From positions 1-64,000 of the forward strand of contig CAVZPD010000030.1 of NCBI GenBank assembly GCA_963777045.1: a stretch of DNA of 64,000 nt. Reading direction: 5' to 3'. Position 1 is the first letter of the stretch; every line of letters starts with the position of its first letter. The notes below the pieces were generated by a model. That model had not been told where the DNA came from. It worked only from the letters and a program-made list of their open reading frames with translations, and did not search any database. This DNA is from JAPSGM01 sp963777045. GTDB lineage: Bacteria > Chloroflexota > Limnocylindria > QHBO01. Positions 7,360-17,222 of this stretch are shown piece by piece. The position numbers and the translations under genes are program-made.

Positions 7360-10300
7360 AGCGCGAGCCCGCGGAAGGCCATGGTGGTCGCCTCGGCCCG
7401 CGTGGATGCGCCGATCTGCGTCAGCAGCCGCGCCAGGCGCTGCGCGACCGTCTCCTCGTCGAGCCCCAGCTCGGTCGCCATCTCGGCGTTGGTGCTCCCC
7501 TGGGTCAGGAGGCGGAGCAGGGAGCGGTCGTCGTCGGCCAGCGGGGCCGCCTGCGCCGCAGGCTGGGATGGCTTCGCGGCGACCTGGAGCTCCTCCATCG
7601 GTCCCGCGAGCTCGGCCAGGTCGCGGCCCCAGGGGCCGCGCAGCCAGCGCACGCGCATCGCCTCGTCGGCCGTCGCCTGCGCGATGCGGCTGAGCTGGAC
7701 CTGGAGCCAGCCGCGGACCATGCCCTGCACGTCGGGTGGACCGGCGGCCAGCAGCGCGCGGGAGGCCGGGACCAGGATCTCGAGCAGCATGTCCTCGCTG
7801 CCGGAGGTCTGCATGAACTGCAGTGCCGCACCGGCGGCCGTGGCCGCCGCCTCGTGCTCGCCGCGGGCCAGGTGGACCTGGGCCATGGCCGCATCCGCCT
7901 GGGCGCCCCACGGCGCGCGTCCCGGCAGGAGCGGGTAGAGCTCCCTGACCTGGGCAGCGGACGACTCGGCCAGCGCGAGGAGGTCTGCGTCGTTGGTGGC
8001 GGCCCCGAGGCGGGCGGCATCCACTGCCTGCCGGGCGAGGACCTCGCAGCGAGCGGCGGGGCGACCCTGCTCGGTCGCGCGGCCGATGGCCGCCTCGAAA
8101 TGGCTGCGCATGGCGTCGGCGTCGCCCGCCGCGGCGGCGACCGTGGCGCGCCACATCTCGAGCTGCCGCAGCCGCGTGGGGGTCGGGGTTGAGCTGACGG
8201 CCGCGGCGGCCTTCTCGAGCCACTCCCGCGCCTCGTCGATCTCCCCCATCTCGGCGTGCGAGAGCGCCACGCCGCCGGCGGCCAGGAACTCGACCGAGCG
8301 GTCGCCGATCATGCGCGCCATGCGGAACGCCTCCTCGCCGCGCGAGAGCATGAGCTCCGGCACCACCTTGGCGCGGGCGTAGACGTGGACGCCGTAGAGG
8401 AGCTGCAGCTCCAGGCGGGAGCGCTCGCTCTCGGTGACCAGGGCCGACATGCGGCTGACGACGTGCCGGATCTCCTCCAGGTGCCGCGCGGAGCTGATGA
8501 GGTGGATCACCGGGGCGTAGTTGATGTAGGCCATGGCGATGACCGTCGACATCACGCCGGTGCGGTCGCCCAGCCGCTCGAAGATCGAGAGGGCACGCTC
8601 GAACGAGGCACGGGCATCGGCCAGCATGGGCGCCACCTCGGTCTCCTGCAGGAGCTTGTCGACCGGCTCCCCCGCCGCGGCGCGGGTGGCGAACTCCATG
8701 GCCATGGGGCTCTCGCGCATCTCGCCGAACCAGATTCGCAGGCGGCCGAGCAGGATGGTGCCCAGCTCGCGCAGGGCCGATGCGACCGCACGCTCGTCCC
8801 CGATCTCCTCGCCGATCGTCGCAGCGGCACGGAAGACCTCCTCCGCAGCCGCCAGCTCTTCGTCGCTGCCGCTGGCGCTGAAGCCCTCGCCCAGCGTCGT
8901 GCCGAGCAGCGCCTGCCCCAGCTCCAGGTTGGCGCGCAGCTCGGCCGGCCGGTTGCCGTTCTGTGCGGCGCGGTCACGGATGCGGCGGGCGAGCTCCGCG
9001 GCGGATTCGGGGTCACGAGCCAGGCGCAGGGCGGCCGCGCGACGCAGCTGGACGTCCAGCTCCAGGTCCGGATCGCGGAGCGCCTCGACCAGGGCGGCTA
9101 GCTCGGCCAGGCCCTCGAGCCGGTCCGATGGTCGCCGCAGCGTGGCGTAGGCGTCGTCGCGGGCGGTGAGCAGCTGGCGGCGCATCTCCGACGAGGTGAC
9201 GGTGGGGAGCGCCTTCTCCACCAGCCGCAGCGCCTCCTCCGCGGCGTTGGAGCGGAGGGCGCCCTGGGCCGCCTCGACCGAGAGGCGACCGGCACGCTCC
9301 TCGTCCCCGGCCGCGAGGGCGTGGTACGCGATGAGTGGCAGGCCCGCCGCCGACGGCTCGCCGGCCTCCAGCATCAGGTCGACGAGGGCGCGGTGCAGCG
9401 CGCGCCGACGTGCCTGCGGCAGCTCGCCGATGGCGAACTCGCGCACCTGCTCGTGGGTGAAGGTGTAGTCGGCCGGTGCCCCCTGCGGGTGCTGCAGGAG
9501 GAGGCCGGCTTCGCAGGCCGGCCCGAGAGCGTCGGCCAGGTCGACCGGATCGTTCGCTTCCGCGCCGGCGATACGGGCGCGGACCGCGGCCAGGTCGCGC
9601 AGCGAGAAGCTGCGGCCCAGGACGGCGGCATCGGACAGGACGGCGCGAGTCCCGGGAGCCAGGCGCCCGGCTCGGCGACCGATGAGCGTGCGGACGGCGG
9701 ACGGCACGAGCTTCGCCGCGTTCCGGGTCAGGCGCCAGGTGCCGTCGATCTGCTGCAGGAGGCCGGCGTCGCGGTAGCTGCGGATCAGCTCCTCGACGAT
9801 GAAGGGGACGCCCTCCGACTGCTGGTGCATCGCCTCGGCCGAGGCCGGGTCGACCTTCCCGCCCAGCTGCTGGCGCGCCAGCTCGGCGGTCTCCGGCGGG
9901 CTGAGGCGCGAGAGGCGCAGGCGGCGCACCAGCCCCATGCGCTCCATGTCGGCCACCAGGTTGACCGCCTCGCCGACCTGCGCGAACTCGTCGGGCCGGA
10001 TGCAGAGGAAGAGGAAGATGGGGCGGTCCGCATCGGTCCGGGTGACGTAGCGGAGGAGCCGGAGCGTGTCGTCATCCGCCCACTGCATGTCGTCGATCAG
10101 GAGCGCCACCGGTTTCTGGCTGGCGACGGCGCCGATGGCGACCGCGGCCAGGTCGAAGGCCCGCAGCTGCTTCGACTCCGCCTGCATGCCCACCACGCCC
10201 GGCTCCTCGCGCCCGCTGATCGCCTCCAGCGCGCGCTGGACCGATGCCTCCGCCGGCGTTCCGCTGATCGCCTCGCGAAGCTGCGGCGCCAGGAGCAGGC

Positions 10301-10667
10301 TCTGGGCCAGGAGGAAGGGGCCGTGGATCTCCTCGTCGGCGGTGATTGCCACCGCGGTGAAGTCGGAGGCGGTTGCGAGCTCGGCGGCGGCCAGCAGCAG
10401 CCTCGTCTTCCCGATGCCCGGCTCCCCCTCCAGGGTCACGGCGGCGAGCCGGCTGCGCGCCTCCTTCAGCTCCTGCCCGATGGTGGCGAGCTCGCTGGCA
10501 CGTCCGACCACGGCGCCGGTCACGCGGCGCAGGTGCACGGCGAGCGAGCACTGCGGCTGGACGAGCGGGTCCAGCGCGTTGCCGACCGCGCCGGCGGGGT
10601 TGAGCTGCTGCACGGCACCGTCGGTCGCTCGAGGCGCCGTCCCCTTGTCCCCGGTTGCGCCTGCCAT
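7356..10667 (-). CDS. LuxR-family regulator with AAA+ (MalT/LAL-type) ATPase and TPR-like region
   Basis: A large (about 1100 aa) LAL-type transcriptional regulator. An N-terminal ATPase has Walker A GEPGIGKTRLL and Walker B VALLIDDMQWADD; a long helical TPR-like middle follows, then a C-terminal LuxR HTH (LLRLLTQGSTNAEMATELGLDEETVAQRLARLLTQIG). Unlike the cyclase-AAA protein at 34920-38456 it has no N-terminal cyclase domain of its own, but the next gene, translationally coupled, encodes one, so the usual cyclase-AAA fusion may here be split into two proteins. The start at MAGATGDKG (10667) is chosen because the preceding stretch lies in a GC-rich inverted repeat; an earlier in-frame ATG exists at 10733. 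Confidence 0.85.
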   Translation of the reverse strand: MAGATGDKGTAPRATDGAVQQLNPAGAVGNALDPLVQPQCSLAVHLRRVTGAVVGRASELATIGQELKEARSRLAAVTLEGEPGIGKTRLLLAAAELATASDFTAVAITADEEIHGPFLLAQSLLLAPQLREAISGTPAEASVQRALEAISGREEPGVVGMQAESKQLRAFDLAAVAIGAVASQKPVALLIDDMQWADDDTLRLLRYVTRTDADRPIFLFLCIRPDEFAQVGEAVNLVADMERMGLVRRLRLSRLSPPETAELARQQLGGKVDPASAEAMHQQSEGVPFIVEELIRSYRDAGLLQQIDGTWRLTRNAAKLVPSAVRTLIGRRAGRLAPGTRAVLSDAAVLGRSFSLRDLAAVRARIAGAEANDPVDLADALGPACEAGLLLQHPQGAPADYTFTHEQVREFAIGELPQARRRALHRALVDLMLEAGEPSAAGLPLIAYHALAAGDEERAGRLSVEAAQGALRSNAAEEALRLVEKALPTVTSSEMRRQLLTARDDAYATLRRPSDRLEGLAELAALVEALRDPDLELDVQLRRAAALRLARDPESAAELARRIRDRAAQNGNRPAELRANLELGQALLGTTLGEGFSASGSDEELAAAEEVFRAAATIGEEIGDERAVASALRELGTILLGRLRIWFGEMRESPMAMEFATRAAAGEPVDKLLQETEVAPMLADARASFERALSIFERLGDRTGVMSTVIAMAYINYAPVIHLISSARHLEEIRHVVSRMSALVTESERSRLELQLLYGVHVYARAKVVPELMLSRGEEAFRMARMIGDRSVEFLAAGGVALSHAEMGEIDEAREWLEKAAAAVSSTPTPTRLRQLEMWRATVAAAAGDADAMRSHFEAAIGRATEQGRPAARCEVLARQAVDAARLGAATNDADLLALAESSAAQVRELYPLLPGRAPWGAQADAAMAQVHLARGEHEAAATAAGAALQFMQTSGSEDMLLEILVPASRALLAAGPPDVQGMVRGWLQVQLSRIAQATADEAMRVRWLRGPWGRDLAELAGPMEELQVAAKPSQPAAQAAPLADDDRSLLRLLTQGSTNAEMATELGLDEETVAQRLARLLTQIGASTRAEATTMAFRGLAL

Positions 10668-10742
10668 GCGAAGAAGAGTACCGCTACCCGGCGCCTCGTG
10701 GGAGGGTCGCCCCCGCGGGTCCCCGGCCCGCACCCGGCCGGC

Positions 10743-10827
10743 GGGTAGATCGGGGACGGCCTCCCCATGGGACCCTCACGGACGGGTGAACCGGGGAGGC
10801 GCGGGCCCGAACTTGCCCGATCTACCC
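10743..10827. repeat. Inverted repeat of the GGGTAGATCGGG family
   Basis: GGGTAGATCGGG (10743-10754) pairs perfectly with CCCGATCTACCC (10816-10827). Between them lie GGCCTCCCC and GGGGAGGC, a second nested inverted pair. The same words recur at 17185-17270. The element lies upstream of the LuxR/AAA gene, beside array D. Confidence 0.75.
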
Positions 10828-10923
10828 CCGGAGGCGGGTGGAACGGGGAGGGCCTCCCCGTTATGCTCACGGGGCGGGTAGGAGGAAGCCCGCGGCCGCG
10901 CAGCGGCCGCCGGCCGCCGCGTT

Positions 10924-11115
10924 ATCAGTCCCAGTGATGAACCAGCGGTTGAAGGGCGGATCAGCCGCCCCAGGAGGCGCCTCGTTCGCCGGCTTATCGG
11001 CCCCGGTGATATCCCGGCGGAGGCATCGGCGTTCGTTCGCTGGAGCATCAGCCCCAGTGATAGCGCGGCGGCGCGGGCATCGGCCTTCGTTCGCTGGAGC
11101 ATCAGCCGCAGTGAT
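10924..11115. repeat. Palindrome array D (ATCA-N7-TGAT family, four boxes, spacing 72/51/54)
   Basis: Boxes begin at 10924 (ATCA-GTCCCAG-TGAT), 10996 (ATCG-GCCCCGG-TGAT), 11047 (ATCA-GCCCCAG-TGAT) and 11101 (ATCA-GCCGCAG-TGAT). Boxes 2-4 share the left flank CGTTCGCYGG. Box 1 carries the reverse-complement flank on its right. The array lies between the LuxR/AAA gene and the 3' end of the GGDEF-EAL gene. Together with the preceding inverted repeat it accounts for the roughly 480-bp intergenic region. Confidence 0.85.
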
Positions 11116-11145
11116 AGCGCGGCGGCGCGGCGCGGCGGCGGGACG

Positions 11146-13581
11146 TCAGGCCGAGCGAGGGCTGAAGGGAGCGGCCCGTCGCGGCGACACGCCACCAAGA
11201 GCGGTCGCCGCGGAGGGGGCGCCGTCCCGCAGCAGGGCCGCGAGGTCGGCTGCCGGCATGGGGCGGGCGAAGAGGAAGCCCTGGCCGAGCGGGCAGCCGG
11301 CCTCGCGCAGGCGAGCGAGCTGGACGCCGTCCTCGATCCCCTCGGCAACCGCGACCACGCCCAGGCGCCGGGCGAGGTCCAGGATCCCGCCGACGAGCGA
11401 CTCGGCACGTGGATCGGACGAGAGGTCGGCCAGGAACGAGCGGTCGATCTTCACGACGTCGAACCAGGACCGCGACAGCTGGGACAGCGCCGCGAAGCCG
11501 GTACCGAAGTCGTCCAGCGCCAGGCGGACGCCCATCTCGCGCAGCGGCCAGATGGCGTGCGCCGCGACCTCGTCGTCGAGCCGCGACGTCTCGGTCAGCT
11601 CCAGCACCAGCCGCTCCGGCGGCAGCCCGCTCGTGCGCAGGACCTCCCGCACGTCGTCGACGAAGGAGGGCACCTCCAGCTGCTGGGCCGACAGGTTGAC
11701 CGATACGAACGGCCCGTTCCACCTGGCCGCGGCGTGGCCGGCCTGCTGGAGCATCCACCGGCCGAGGGGCACGATCGCCCCGGTCGTCTCGGTCAGGCCG
11801 ATGAACTCCGACGGCAGCAGCCGTCCCTGGACCGGGTGGCGCCAGCGCACGAGCGCCTCGACGCCCGCCATCTCGCCGCTGTCGAGGTCGAAGATCGGCT
11901 GGTAGTCGAGCTCGAACTGGTGCTCGTGGACCGCCTGCTCCAGGTCGTTGCGCAGCTCCAGCCCGCGCACCACGCTGTGCAGCTCCGACGGCTCGAAGAC
12001 GGTGAAGCTGCCCTTCCCACCGCCCTTGGCGACGTACATGGCGATATCGGCCTCGCGCATGAGCGCATCGGCATCGGCTGCACCGCAGTCGCCCAGGCTG
12101 ATGCCGATGCTGGCGCCGACCGTGCGCGCGTGCCCGGCCACCTCGATCGGCGCGCGGATGGCGTCAAGCAGCCGGCCGGCGATGGTTGAGGCGGCGAATC
12201 GGTCCGGCGAGTCCTCGACCAGGATGGCGAACTCGTCGCCGCCCAGGCGGGCGACCGTGTCGGCCGACCGCGCGGCAGCTGCCAGCTCGGTGGCGACGGT
12301 GCGCAGGACGCGGTCGCCGGCCTCGTGTCCGAACGAGTCGTTGATCGTCTTGAAGTCGTCGAGGTCCAGGAAGAGCACCGCCACCGAGCCGTCGCGACGC
12401 GAGAGCGCGTGGGCCAGGCGGTCGTGGAAGAGGACCCGGTTCGCCAGCCCGGTCAGCGGGTCGTGCAGCGCGCGCCGCTCGAGCTCGCGCTCCAGCAGGG
12501 TGCGCTCGTCCAGCGTCCGCCGCAGGTCGGCCACCACGCCCTCCAGCCGGGCGATGACCAGGCCGAAGAGCACGATGCAGCCGCCGGCCACCATCGGCGC
12601 GTCGACCGGCATCCCGGCGAGCGACTCGAGCACCAGCACCGCCGGGCCGAGCAGCGACGCCACGCCCAGCAGGGCGAGGCGCCAGGCGCGCATCTGCGCG
12701 ACCGGCTGCCCTGGTCGCGCCGGCGTGCGCATGGAGGGATGCAGCGCGGCGGCACCCCAGAGGGTGGTGCCGAGCAGCCAGCCGGCATCGATGGGGCTGC
12801 CGACCGCGTAGCCGTCGGTCAGGGTGAGGACGGCGTACTGGAAATCGGCCAGCAGGAAGGCGACGAGCCCGGCGATGAGGAGGCGAACCGCCACCACCAT
12901 CTCGCCGGGCGCCAGGACCAGGCGGATGAGCACGCCCAGCAGCAGCAGGTCGATGGCCGGATAGGCAAGCGCCACGGCCAGCTCGCCCGGCGACTGGCTG
13001 ACATCGGCCGCGATGGGCGCCATCACGAAGACCCACGAGAGCAGGCCCACGCCCACCGTCACGATGAGCGCGTCGAGCACGCCGGCACGGTCGCCGCCCG
13101 GGATGCGGCCGTGGAGCATGCCGCGCACGGCGAGGGCGATCGTGACCATGCCGCCCAGGTAGAAGAGGTCGGCAAGCGACGGGAAGGGGTCGATCCCGTA
13201 CACGCTCTCGAGGACGACCCAGGTCCAGTCCCCCGCCGAGGTGAGGCCGATGCCCAGGGCCAGCAGGTACCACGGACCGGCATCGGCGGGCCGGTGCAGG
13301 CGAATGCCGAGCAGCACCGCCACCACGGCGACCATCTCGGGGAGCTGGTAGAAGAGGTCCTGCCCCTCGCTCGTCGGGAGCTGGAAGTAGACGAGCGTCA
13401 GGATCAGGCCTACGCCCAGCAGGATCGACCAGGGCTGCGGTCGCAGCGCCCGGATGCGTCGCTGCAGCGAGGCTCGAAGCAACGTCCCCTCCGATGTTGG
13501 TCCCAGGTGGCCCGGCGCCGTCCGCCGGCGCAGCCGTGGAACCGGGGCCCACCCTACGGCCCGGCGCGCCCGCAGCGCCAC
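11146..13581 (-). CDS. Membrane-anchored GGDEF-EAL cyclic di-GMP enzyme
   Basis: An 811-aa bifunctional cyclic-di-GMP protein. Residues about 45-345 form an array of roughly ten hydrophobic helices (a membrane sensor region like those in MASE-type proteins). The GGDEF domain follows (LTGLANRVLFHDRL, FLDLDDFKTINDSFGHEAGD, RLGGDEFAIL), with the active-site GGDEF intact. The EAL domain has the key residues intact: EALVRWRHP, VNLSAQQLE, LELTETS, LDDFGTGFAALSQL, KIDRSFL, VAEGIED. Both synthesis and hydrolysis are therefore possible. The signal sensed by the membrane region is unknown. It is a single gene, and its 3' end abuts palindrome array D. Confidence 0.93.
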   Translation of the reverse strand: MALRARRAVGWAPVPRLRRRTAPGHLGPTSEGTLLRASLQRRIRALRPQPWSILLGVGLILTLVYFQLPTSEGQDLFYQLPEMVAVVAVLLGIRLHRPADAGPWYLLALGIGLTSAGDWTWVVLESVYGIDPFPSLADLFYLGGMVTIALAVRGMLHGRIPGGDRAGVLDALIVTVGVGLLSWVFVMAPIAADVSQSPGELAVALAYPAIDLLLLGVLIRLVLAPGEMVVAVRLLIAGLVAFLLADFQYAVLTLTDGYAVGSPIDAGWLLGTTLWGAAALHPSMRTPARPGQPVAQMRAWRLALLGVASLLGPAVLVLESLAGMPVDAPMVAGGCIVLFGLVIARLEGVVADLRRTLDERTLLERELERRALHDPLTGLANRVLFHDRLAHALSRRDGSVAVLFLDLDDFKTINDSFGHEAGDRVLRTVATELAAAARSADTVARLGGDEFAILVEDSPDRFAASTIAGRLLDAIRAPIEVAGHARTVGASIGISLGDCGAADADALMREADIAMYVAKGGGKGSFTVFEPSELHSVVRGLELRNDLEQAVHEHQFELDYQPIFDLDSGEMAGVEALVRWRHPVQGRLLPSEFIGLTETTGAIVPLGRWMLQQAGHAAARWNGPFVSVNLSAQQLEVPSFVDDVREVLRTSGLPPERLVLELTETSRLDDEVAAHAIWPLREMGVRLALDDFGTGFAALSQLSRSWFDVVKIDRSFLADLSSDPRAESLVGGILDLARRLGVVAVAEGIEDGVQLARLREAGCPLGQGFLFARPMPAADLAALLRDGAPSAATALGGVSPRRAAPFSPRSA

Positions 13582-13638
13582 GGGCCGATGGTCCCGGTCG
13601 GGTACCGTGTGCGTACGGGTCCTGCAACCGCTGGATGA

Positions 13639-13653
13639 TCAGGGGGGGCGATG
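13639..13653. repeat. Solitary ATCA-N7-CGAT palindrome box
   Basis: ATCA-GGGGGGG-CGAT, preceded by CCGCTGGATG like the last box of the arrays. It lies alone between the divergent GGDEF-EAL gene and the lipid operon. Confidence 0.6.
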
Positions 13654-13714
13654 ACCCGGCGCCCGGGCGACGTGTCGAGATCCGGAGGCGCCCCTCCCCC
13701 GTACTGGAGGCGTG

Positions 13715-15010
13715 ATGAGCAAGCACGCAGCCCGGGTCGCCGTCATCGGCTCCGGCATCTCCGGCCTGGCGGCCGCGCATGAGCTGAACAAGGCGGGCCT
13801 CGCAGTCGCCCTCTACGAGCGAGACGGGGCGCCGGGCGGCCACGTCAAGACCGTGGCAATCAACGGCGGACCGAGCGTCGACACCGGCTTCATCGTCTAC
13901 AACGAGGCGACCTACCCGCGCTTCACCGCCCTCCTCGCGGAGCTGGGCGTGGAGACGCAGCCGAGCGAGATGAGCCTCTCCGTCACCTGCCGCGCCTGCG
14001 GCGTGGAGTGGGCCACGCGCGGGCTGCGCAACGTCTTCGCGACGCGGGCGACGGCGCTCTCCCCCGCGCACTGGGCCATGGTCCGCGACATCCTGCGCTT
14101 CTACCGCGAGGCGCGCGCCACGCTCGACGCTCCCGAGCCGACCAGCCAGACGCTGGGCGAATTCATGGACGAGCGAGGCTACGGGCGCGCCTTCCGGCAG
14201 CACTTCCTGGTCCCGCTGACCGCGGCCGTCTGGTCCACCGCGCCGGAGGAGGTGGAGGACTTCCCCGCCGACTACCTGCTCCACTTCCTCGACAACCACG
14301 GGCTGATCGGGCTGGGGCGGACGCACCAGTGGCGGACGATCGTGGGCGGCTCGCGGACCTACGTGGACCGCATTGTGGAGCGGCTCCCGGCCGGCACGGT
14401 GCGCGGCGGTGCTGCGAGCATCCGGCGCACGCCGCGCGGGGTGGAGGTTCGCGGCACCGATGGATCGGTCGAGCGCTTCGACGCGGTCGTCCTGGCCACC
14501 CACGCCGACGAGGCACGCGACCTGCTCGGGACCGATGCCGATGCCACCGAATCGGCCGCCCTGGGCGGCTTCGAGTACACCACCAACCGGGTCGTGCTGC
14601 ACACCGACACGGCGCTGCTTCCGCGGCGGCGCGATGCCTGGGCCGCGTGGAACGTGGACGTGGCCGACTGCCGCAGCCCCGGCGACCGGCTGACGATGAC
14701 GTACCACATGAACCGGCTGCAGCGGCTGGACGGCGCCACGCAGTGGTCGACATCGGTCAATCCGGGGCCGGAGCTGCGCGAGGATGAGGTGATCATGACG
14801 CGCGACATGGCACATCCGCTCTACACCTTCCGGACGCTGGCGGCGCAGGAGCGGATCGCCGGGATCCAGGGGCGCAACGACACGTTCTACGCGGGCGCGC
14901 ACCTCGGCTACGGCTTCCACGAGGACGGCTGCCGCTCCGGCCAGCAAGCGGCCGAGGCGGTGCTCGAGGCGCTCGAGGCGCTCGGCGCCGAGGAGGAGGT
15001 GGCGGCGTGA
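13715..15010 (+). CDS. FAD-dependent amine-oxidase-like NAD(P)-binding protein of a modified-fatty-acid operon
   Basis: A flavoprotein of 431 aa. It has an N-terminal Rossmann dinucleotide-binding motif (VAVIGSGISGLAAAHEL, with the closing acidic residue in ALYERDGAPGG) and the conserved C-terminal AGAHLGYGFHEDGCRSGQQAAEAV of this amine-oxidase-like group. Its product overlaps the next gene by GTGA, and the following pair overlaps by ATGA, so the three are one operon: FAD protein, DUF1365, cyclopropane synthase. This trio is widespread and is linked to cyclopropane, branched or furan fatty-acid formation; the flavoprotein probably oxidises or desaturates the lipid. ATG at 13715 is preferred to the GTG just before it, because GGAGG lies five bases upstream of the ATG. 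Confidence 0.85.
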   Translation: MSKHAARVAVIGSGISGLAAAHELNKAGLAVALYERDGAPGGHVKTVAINGGPSVDTGFIVYNEATYPRFTALLAELGVETQPSEMSLSVTCRACGVEWATRGLRNVFATRATALSPAHWAMVRDILRFYREARATLDAPEPTSQTLGEFMDERGYGRAFRQHFLVPLTAAVWSTAPEEVEDFPADYLLHFLDNHGLIGLGRTHQWRTIVGGSRTYVDRIVERLPAGTVRGGAASIRRTPRGVEVRGTDGSVERFDAVVLATHADEARDLLGTDADATESAALGGFEYTTNRVVLHTDTALLPRRRDAWAAWNVDVADCRSPGDRLTMTYHMNRLQRLDGATQWSTSVNPGPELREDEVIMTRDMAHPLYTFRTLAAQERIAGIQGRNDTFYAGAHLGYGFHEDGCRSGQQAAEAVLEALEALGAEEEVAA

Positions 15011-15768
15011 GGTCGCACCTCGTGCGCGGCAAGGTGCGGCATCGGCGCAGCAGGCCGTTCGTCTACGCGCTGGAGCACGACGTCTTCTACGCCGCGCTCG
15101 ATCTCTCGGAGCTCGATGCCGTGGCGAAGCGCCTCCGCCTGGTCGGCCGCAACCGCCGCAACCTGTTCGCGTTCAGGGACGCCGACCACTGGGTGCCGCC
15201 CAGCGCGGACCTGGAGGCATCGGTCCATGCCCACCTGCGCTCGGAGGGGTTCGAGCCCGACGGCTGGCGGATCACCATGGTCACGAACCTGCGCATGCTC
15301 GGCCACGTCTTCAACCCGGCCACCTTCTACCTGTGCCGGGATGCCGGCGGCGACCTGCGCGCGGTGCTGGTCGAGGTGCACAACACCTACGGCGACCGGA
15401 TCATCTACACGCTCCGCCCCGACCTGCGCGGCACCGTCCACAGCGCCGGCATGCCGAAGGAGATGTACGTCAGCCCGTTCATCTCCATGGATTCGGCGTA
15501 CGAGCTGCGCGTTCGCGACGAGCCGGATCGGCTCCAGGTCGTCATCAACCAGTCCGAGCACGGAGAGCCGCTGCTGCAGGCCTCGCTGGCGCTGACGCGC
15601 CTGCCATTGACCGATGTGAACCTGCTCCGCATGCTTGTCCGGTACCCGCTGGTGACGTTGAAGACGATCGGCATGATCCACTTCCACGCGTTCCGGCTGT
15701 GGCGGCGTGGTGCGAAGTTCCACTCGCACGGCGAGGCCAGGCAGCCGATGGCGAACACGGTCCGATGA
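15007..15768 (+). CDS. DUF1365 family protein
   Basis: A 253-aa protein matching DUF1365: start RSHLVRGKVRHRRSRPFVYALEHDVFY, the central NLRMLGHVFNPATFYLC and EVHNTYGDR, PKEMYVSPFISMDSAYEL, and the C-terminal region LKTIGMIHFHAFRLW. The molecular function of the family is unknown; it is almost always found beside a cyclopropane-fatty-acid synthase and a flavoprotein, as here, so a role in the same lipid modification is inferred. The GTG start overlaps the previous stop and the 3' end overlaps the next ATG, indicating coupled translation. Confidence 0.9.
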   Translation: MRSHLVRGKVRHRRSRPFVYALEHDVFYAALDLSELDAVAKRLRLVGRNRRNLFAFRDADHWVPPSADLEASVHAHLRSEGFEPDGWRITMVTNLRMLGHVFNPATFYLCRDAGGDLRAVLVEVHNTYGDRIIYTLRPDLRGTVHSAGMPKEMYVSPFISMDSAYELRVRDEPDRLQVVINQSEHGEPLLQASLALTRLPLTDVNLLRMLVRYPLVTLKTIGMIHFHAFRLWRRGAKFHSHGEARQPMANTVR

Positions 15769-17012
15769 CCGACCGCTCGCTTCCCCGCTTCGCCGAGGTC
15801 CCGGCCTCGATCCTGGAGCAGGCAGGCGAGCGCGTGCTGCTCGGCGCGGCGGCAGGCATCCGGGCCGGGCGCCTGACGGTGGAGCTGCCCAATGGCCGGC
15901 GGCGCGAGTTCGTCGGGTCGGCATCGGCGGAGCCGGCGGGCGAGATCCGCATTCACGACCGCGCAGCGCTGGTGCGCCTGCTGCTCGACGGGGAGACGGG
16001 GGCCGGCGAGGCGTACATGGACGGCCAGTGGTCGTCGCCGGACCTCGTCGCGCTGCTGCAGGTGGCGGCCATGAACCGGCGGGCACTGGCACTGACATCG
16101 GGCTGGTGGCGAGCACCGACGCAGGTGGCACGGACGCTTTCGCATCGGGCCCGGCGCAACACGCTCGAGGGGGCGCGGCGCAACATCGTCGCCCACTACG
16201 ACCTGTCGAACGACCTCTACCGGCTCTTCCTTGACGAGACGATGACGTACTCGTCCGCTGTCTTCAGCTCCCGCACCCAATCCCTGGCCGATGCGCAGCG
16301 CAACAAGTACCGCGTCATGGCCCGCGACGCGGGCATTCGCAAGGGCATGGAGGTGCTGGAGATCGGTTCCGGCTGGGGCGGCTTCGCGATGTACGCCGCG
16401 GGCGAGCTGGGGTGCCGGGTGACGACGATCACCCTGTCATCGGCCCAGCTGGAGCTCGCGCGGGAGCGGGTGGCGGAGGCCGGGCTGGCCGACCGCGTGA
16501 GCGTGGAGCTGCGCGACTACCGCGAGGTGGGCGGTACGTACGACGCGGTGGTCTCGATCGAGATGCTGGAGGCGGTCGGTGCCGAGTACCTGGATGCCTA
16601 CTTCGCCGCGGTGGATGCGGCTTTGCGGCCCGGGGCGCGGGCGGCGGTGCAGGTCATCTCCCTCCCCGACCCGGACTACGAGCGGCAGCGGCGCGGCTCG
16701 AACTGGATCCAGAAGTACATCTTCCCCGGCGGCCTGCTGCCGTCGCTCGGCGCCGTCGAGCGGGCGTGCGAGGGGACGTCGCTGCTCATCACCTCGGTGC
16801 GCGACATCGCGCCGTCCTATGCCCGCACCCTGCGGTCGTGGCGCGAGCGCTTCTTGGGCTCGTTGCCGGCGGTGCGCGAGCTGGGCTTCGACGACCGCTT
16901 CATCCGGATGTGGGAGTTCTACCTCGCCCAGTCGGAGGCGGGCTTCTCGACGGGGCAGTTCCAGGACCTGCAGATCACCCTCGCCAAGCGCCGGGGCAGC
17001 GTCTTCGCCTAG
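15765..17012 (+). CDS. cfa: Cyclopropane-fatty-acyl-phospholipid synthase family methyltransferase
   Basis: A 415-aa SAM-dependent methyltransferase that acts on unsaturated acyl chains of membrane phospholipids. It has an N-terminal lipid-binding domain and the signature NIVAHYDLSNDLYRLFLDETMTYSSAVF, followed by SAM motif I (VLEIGSGWGGFAMYAA), the VSIEMLEAVG segment, FPGGLLPS and the C-terminal MWEFYLAQSEAGF. ATG overlaps the DUF1365 stop (ATGA). It is the last gene of the operon. The stop codon lies inside a 21-bp direct repeat that is copied just downstream. Confidence 0.92.
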   Translation: MTDRSLPRFAEVPASILEQAGERVLLGAAAGIRAGRLTVELPNGRRREFVGSASAEPAGEIRIHDRAALVRLLLDGETGAGEAYMDGQWSSPDLVALLQVAAMNRRALALTSGWWRAPTQVARTLSHRARRNTLEGARRNIVAHYDLSNDLYRLFLDETMTYSSAVFSSRTQSLADAQRNKYRVMARDAGIRKGMEVLEIGSGWGGFAMYAAGELGCRVTTITLSSAQLELARERVAEAGLADRVSVELRDYREVGGTYDAVVSIEMLEAVGAEYLDAYFAAVDAALRPGARAAVQVISLPDPDYERQRRGSNWIQKYIFPGGLLPSLGAVERACEGTSLLITSVRDIAPSYARTLRSWRERFLGSLPAVRELGFDDRFIRMWEFYLAQSEAGFSTGQFQDLQITLAKRRGSVFA

Positions 17013-17091
17013 CCGCGGGGCAGCGTCTTCGCCTAGCTGCGGGAGCGTCGGGCGAGCCTTGGGGGTAGCGTCGGGCGGGGCAGCGTCTTCG
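16993..17091. repeat. Direct repeats across the cfa stop codon
   Basis: GGGGCAGCGTCTTCGCCTAGC occurs at 16993-17013 (including the cfa TAG) and again at 17017-17037, with a partial third copy at 17077-17091. The pattern suggests slippage duplication of the gene end. Confidence 0.8.
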
Positions 17092-17222
17092 GGCTTCCTG
17101 GCGGGTGACGCGATTCGGTTCCCGCTCCTTCCCCATGCGCCTTCGCAGGTGCAACAGGGACGCCGTGTTCGCGTCATGCGTCCCGGGGGGTAGTCCGGGG
17201 AGGCCGCGCGGCTCTCGTCGCT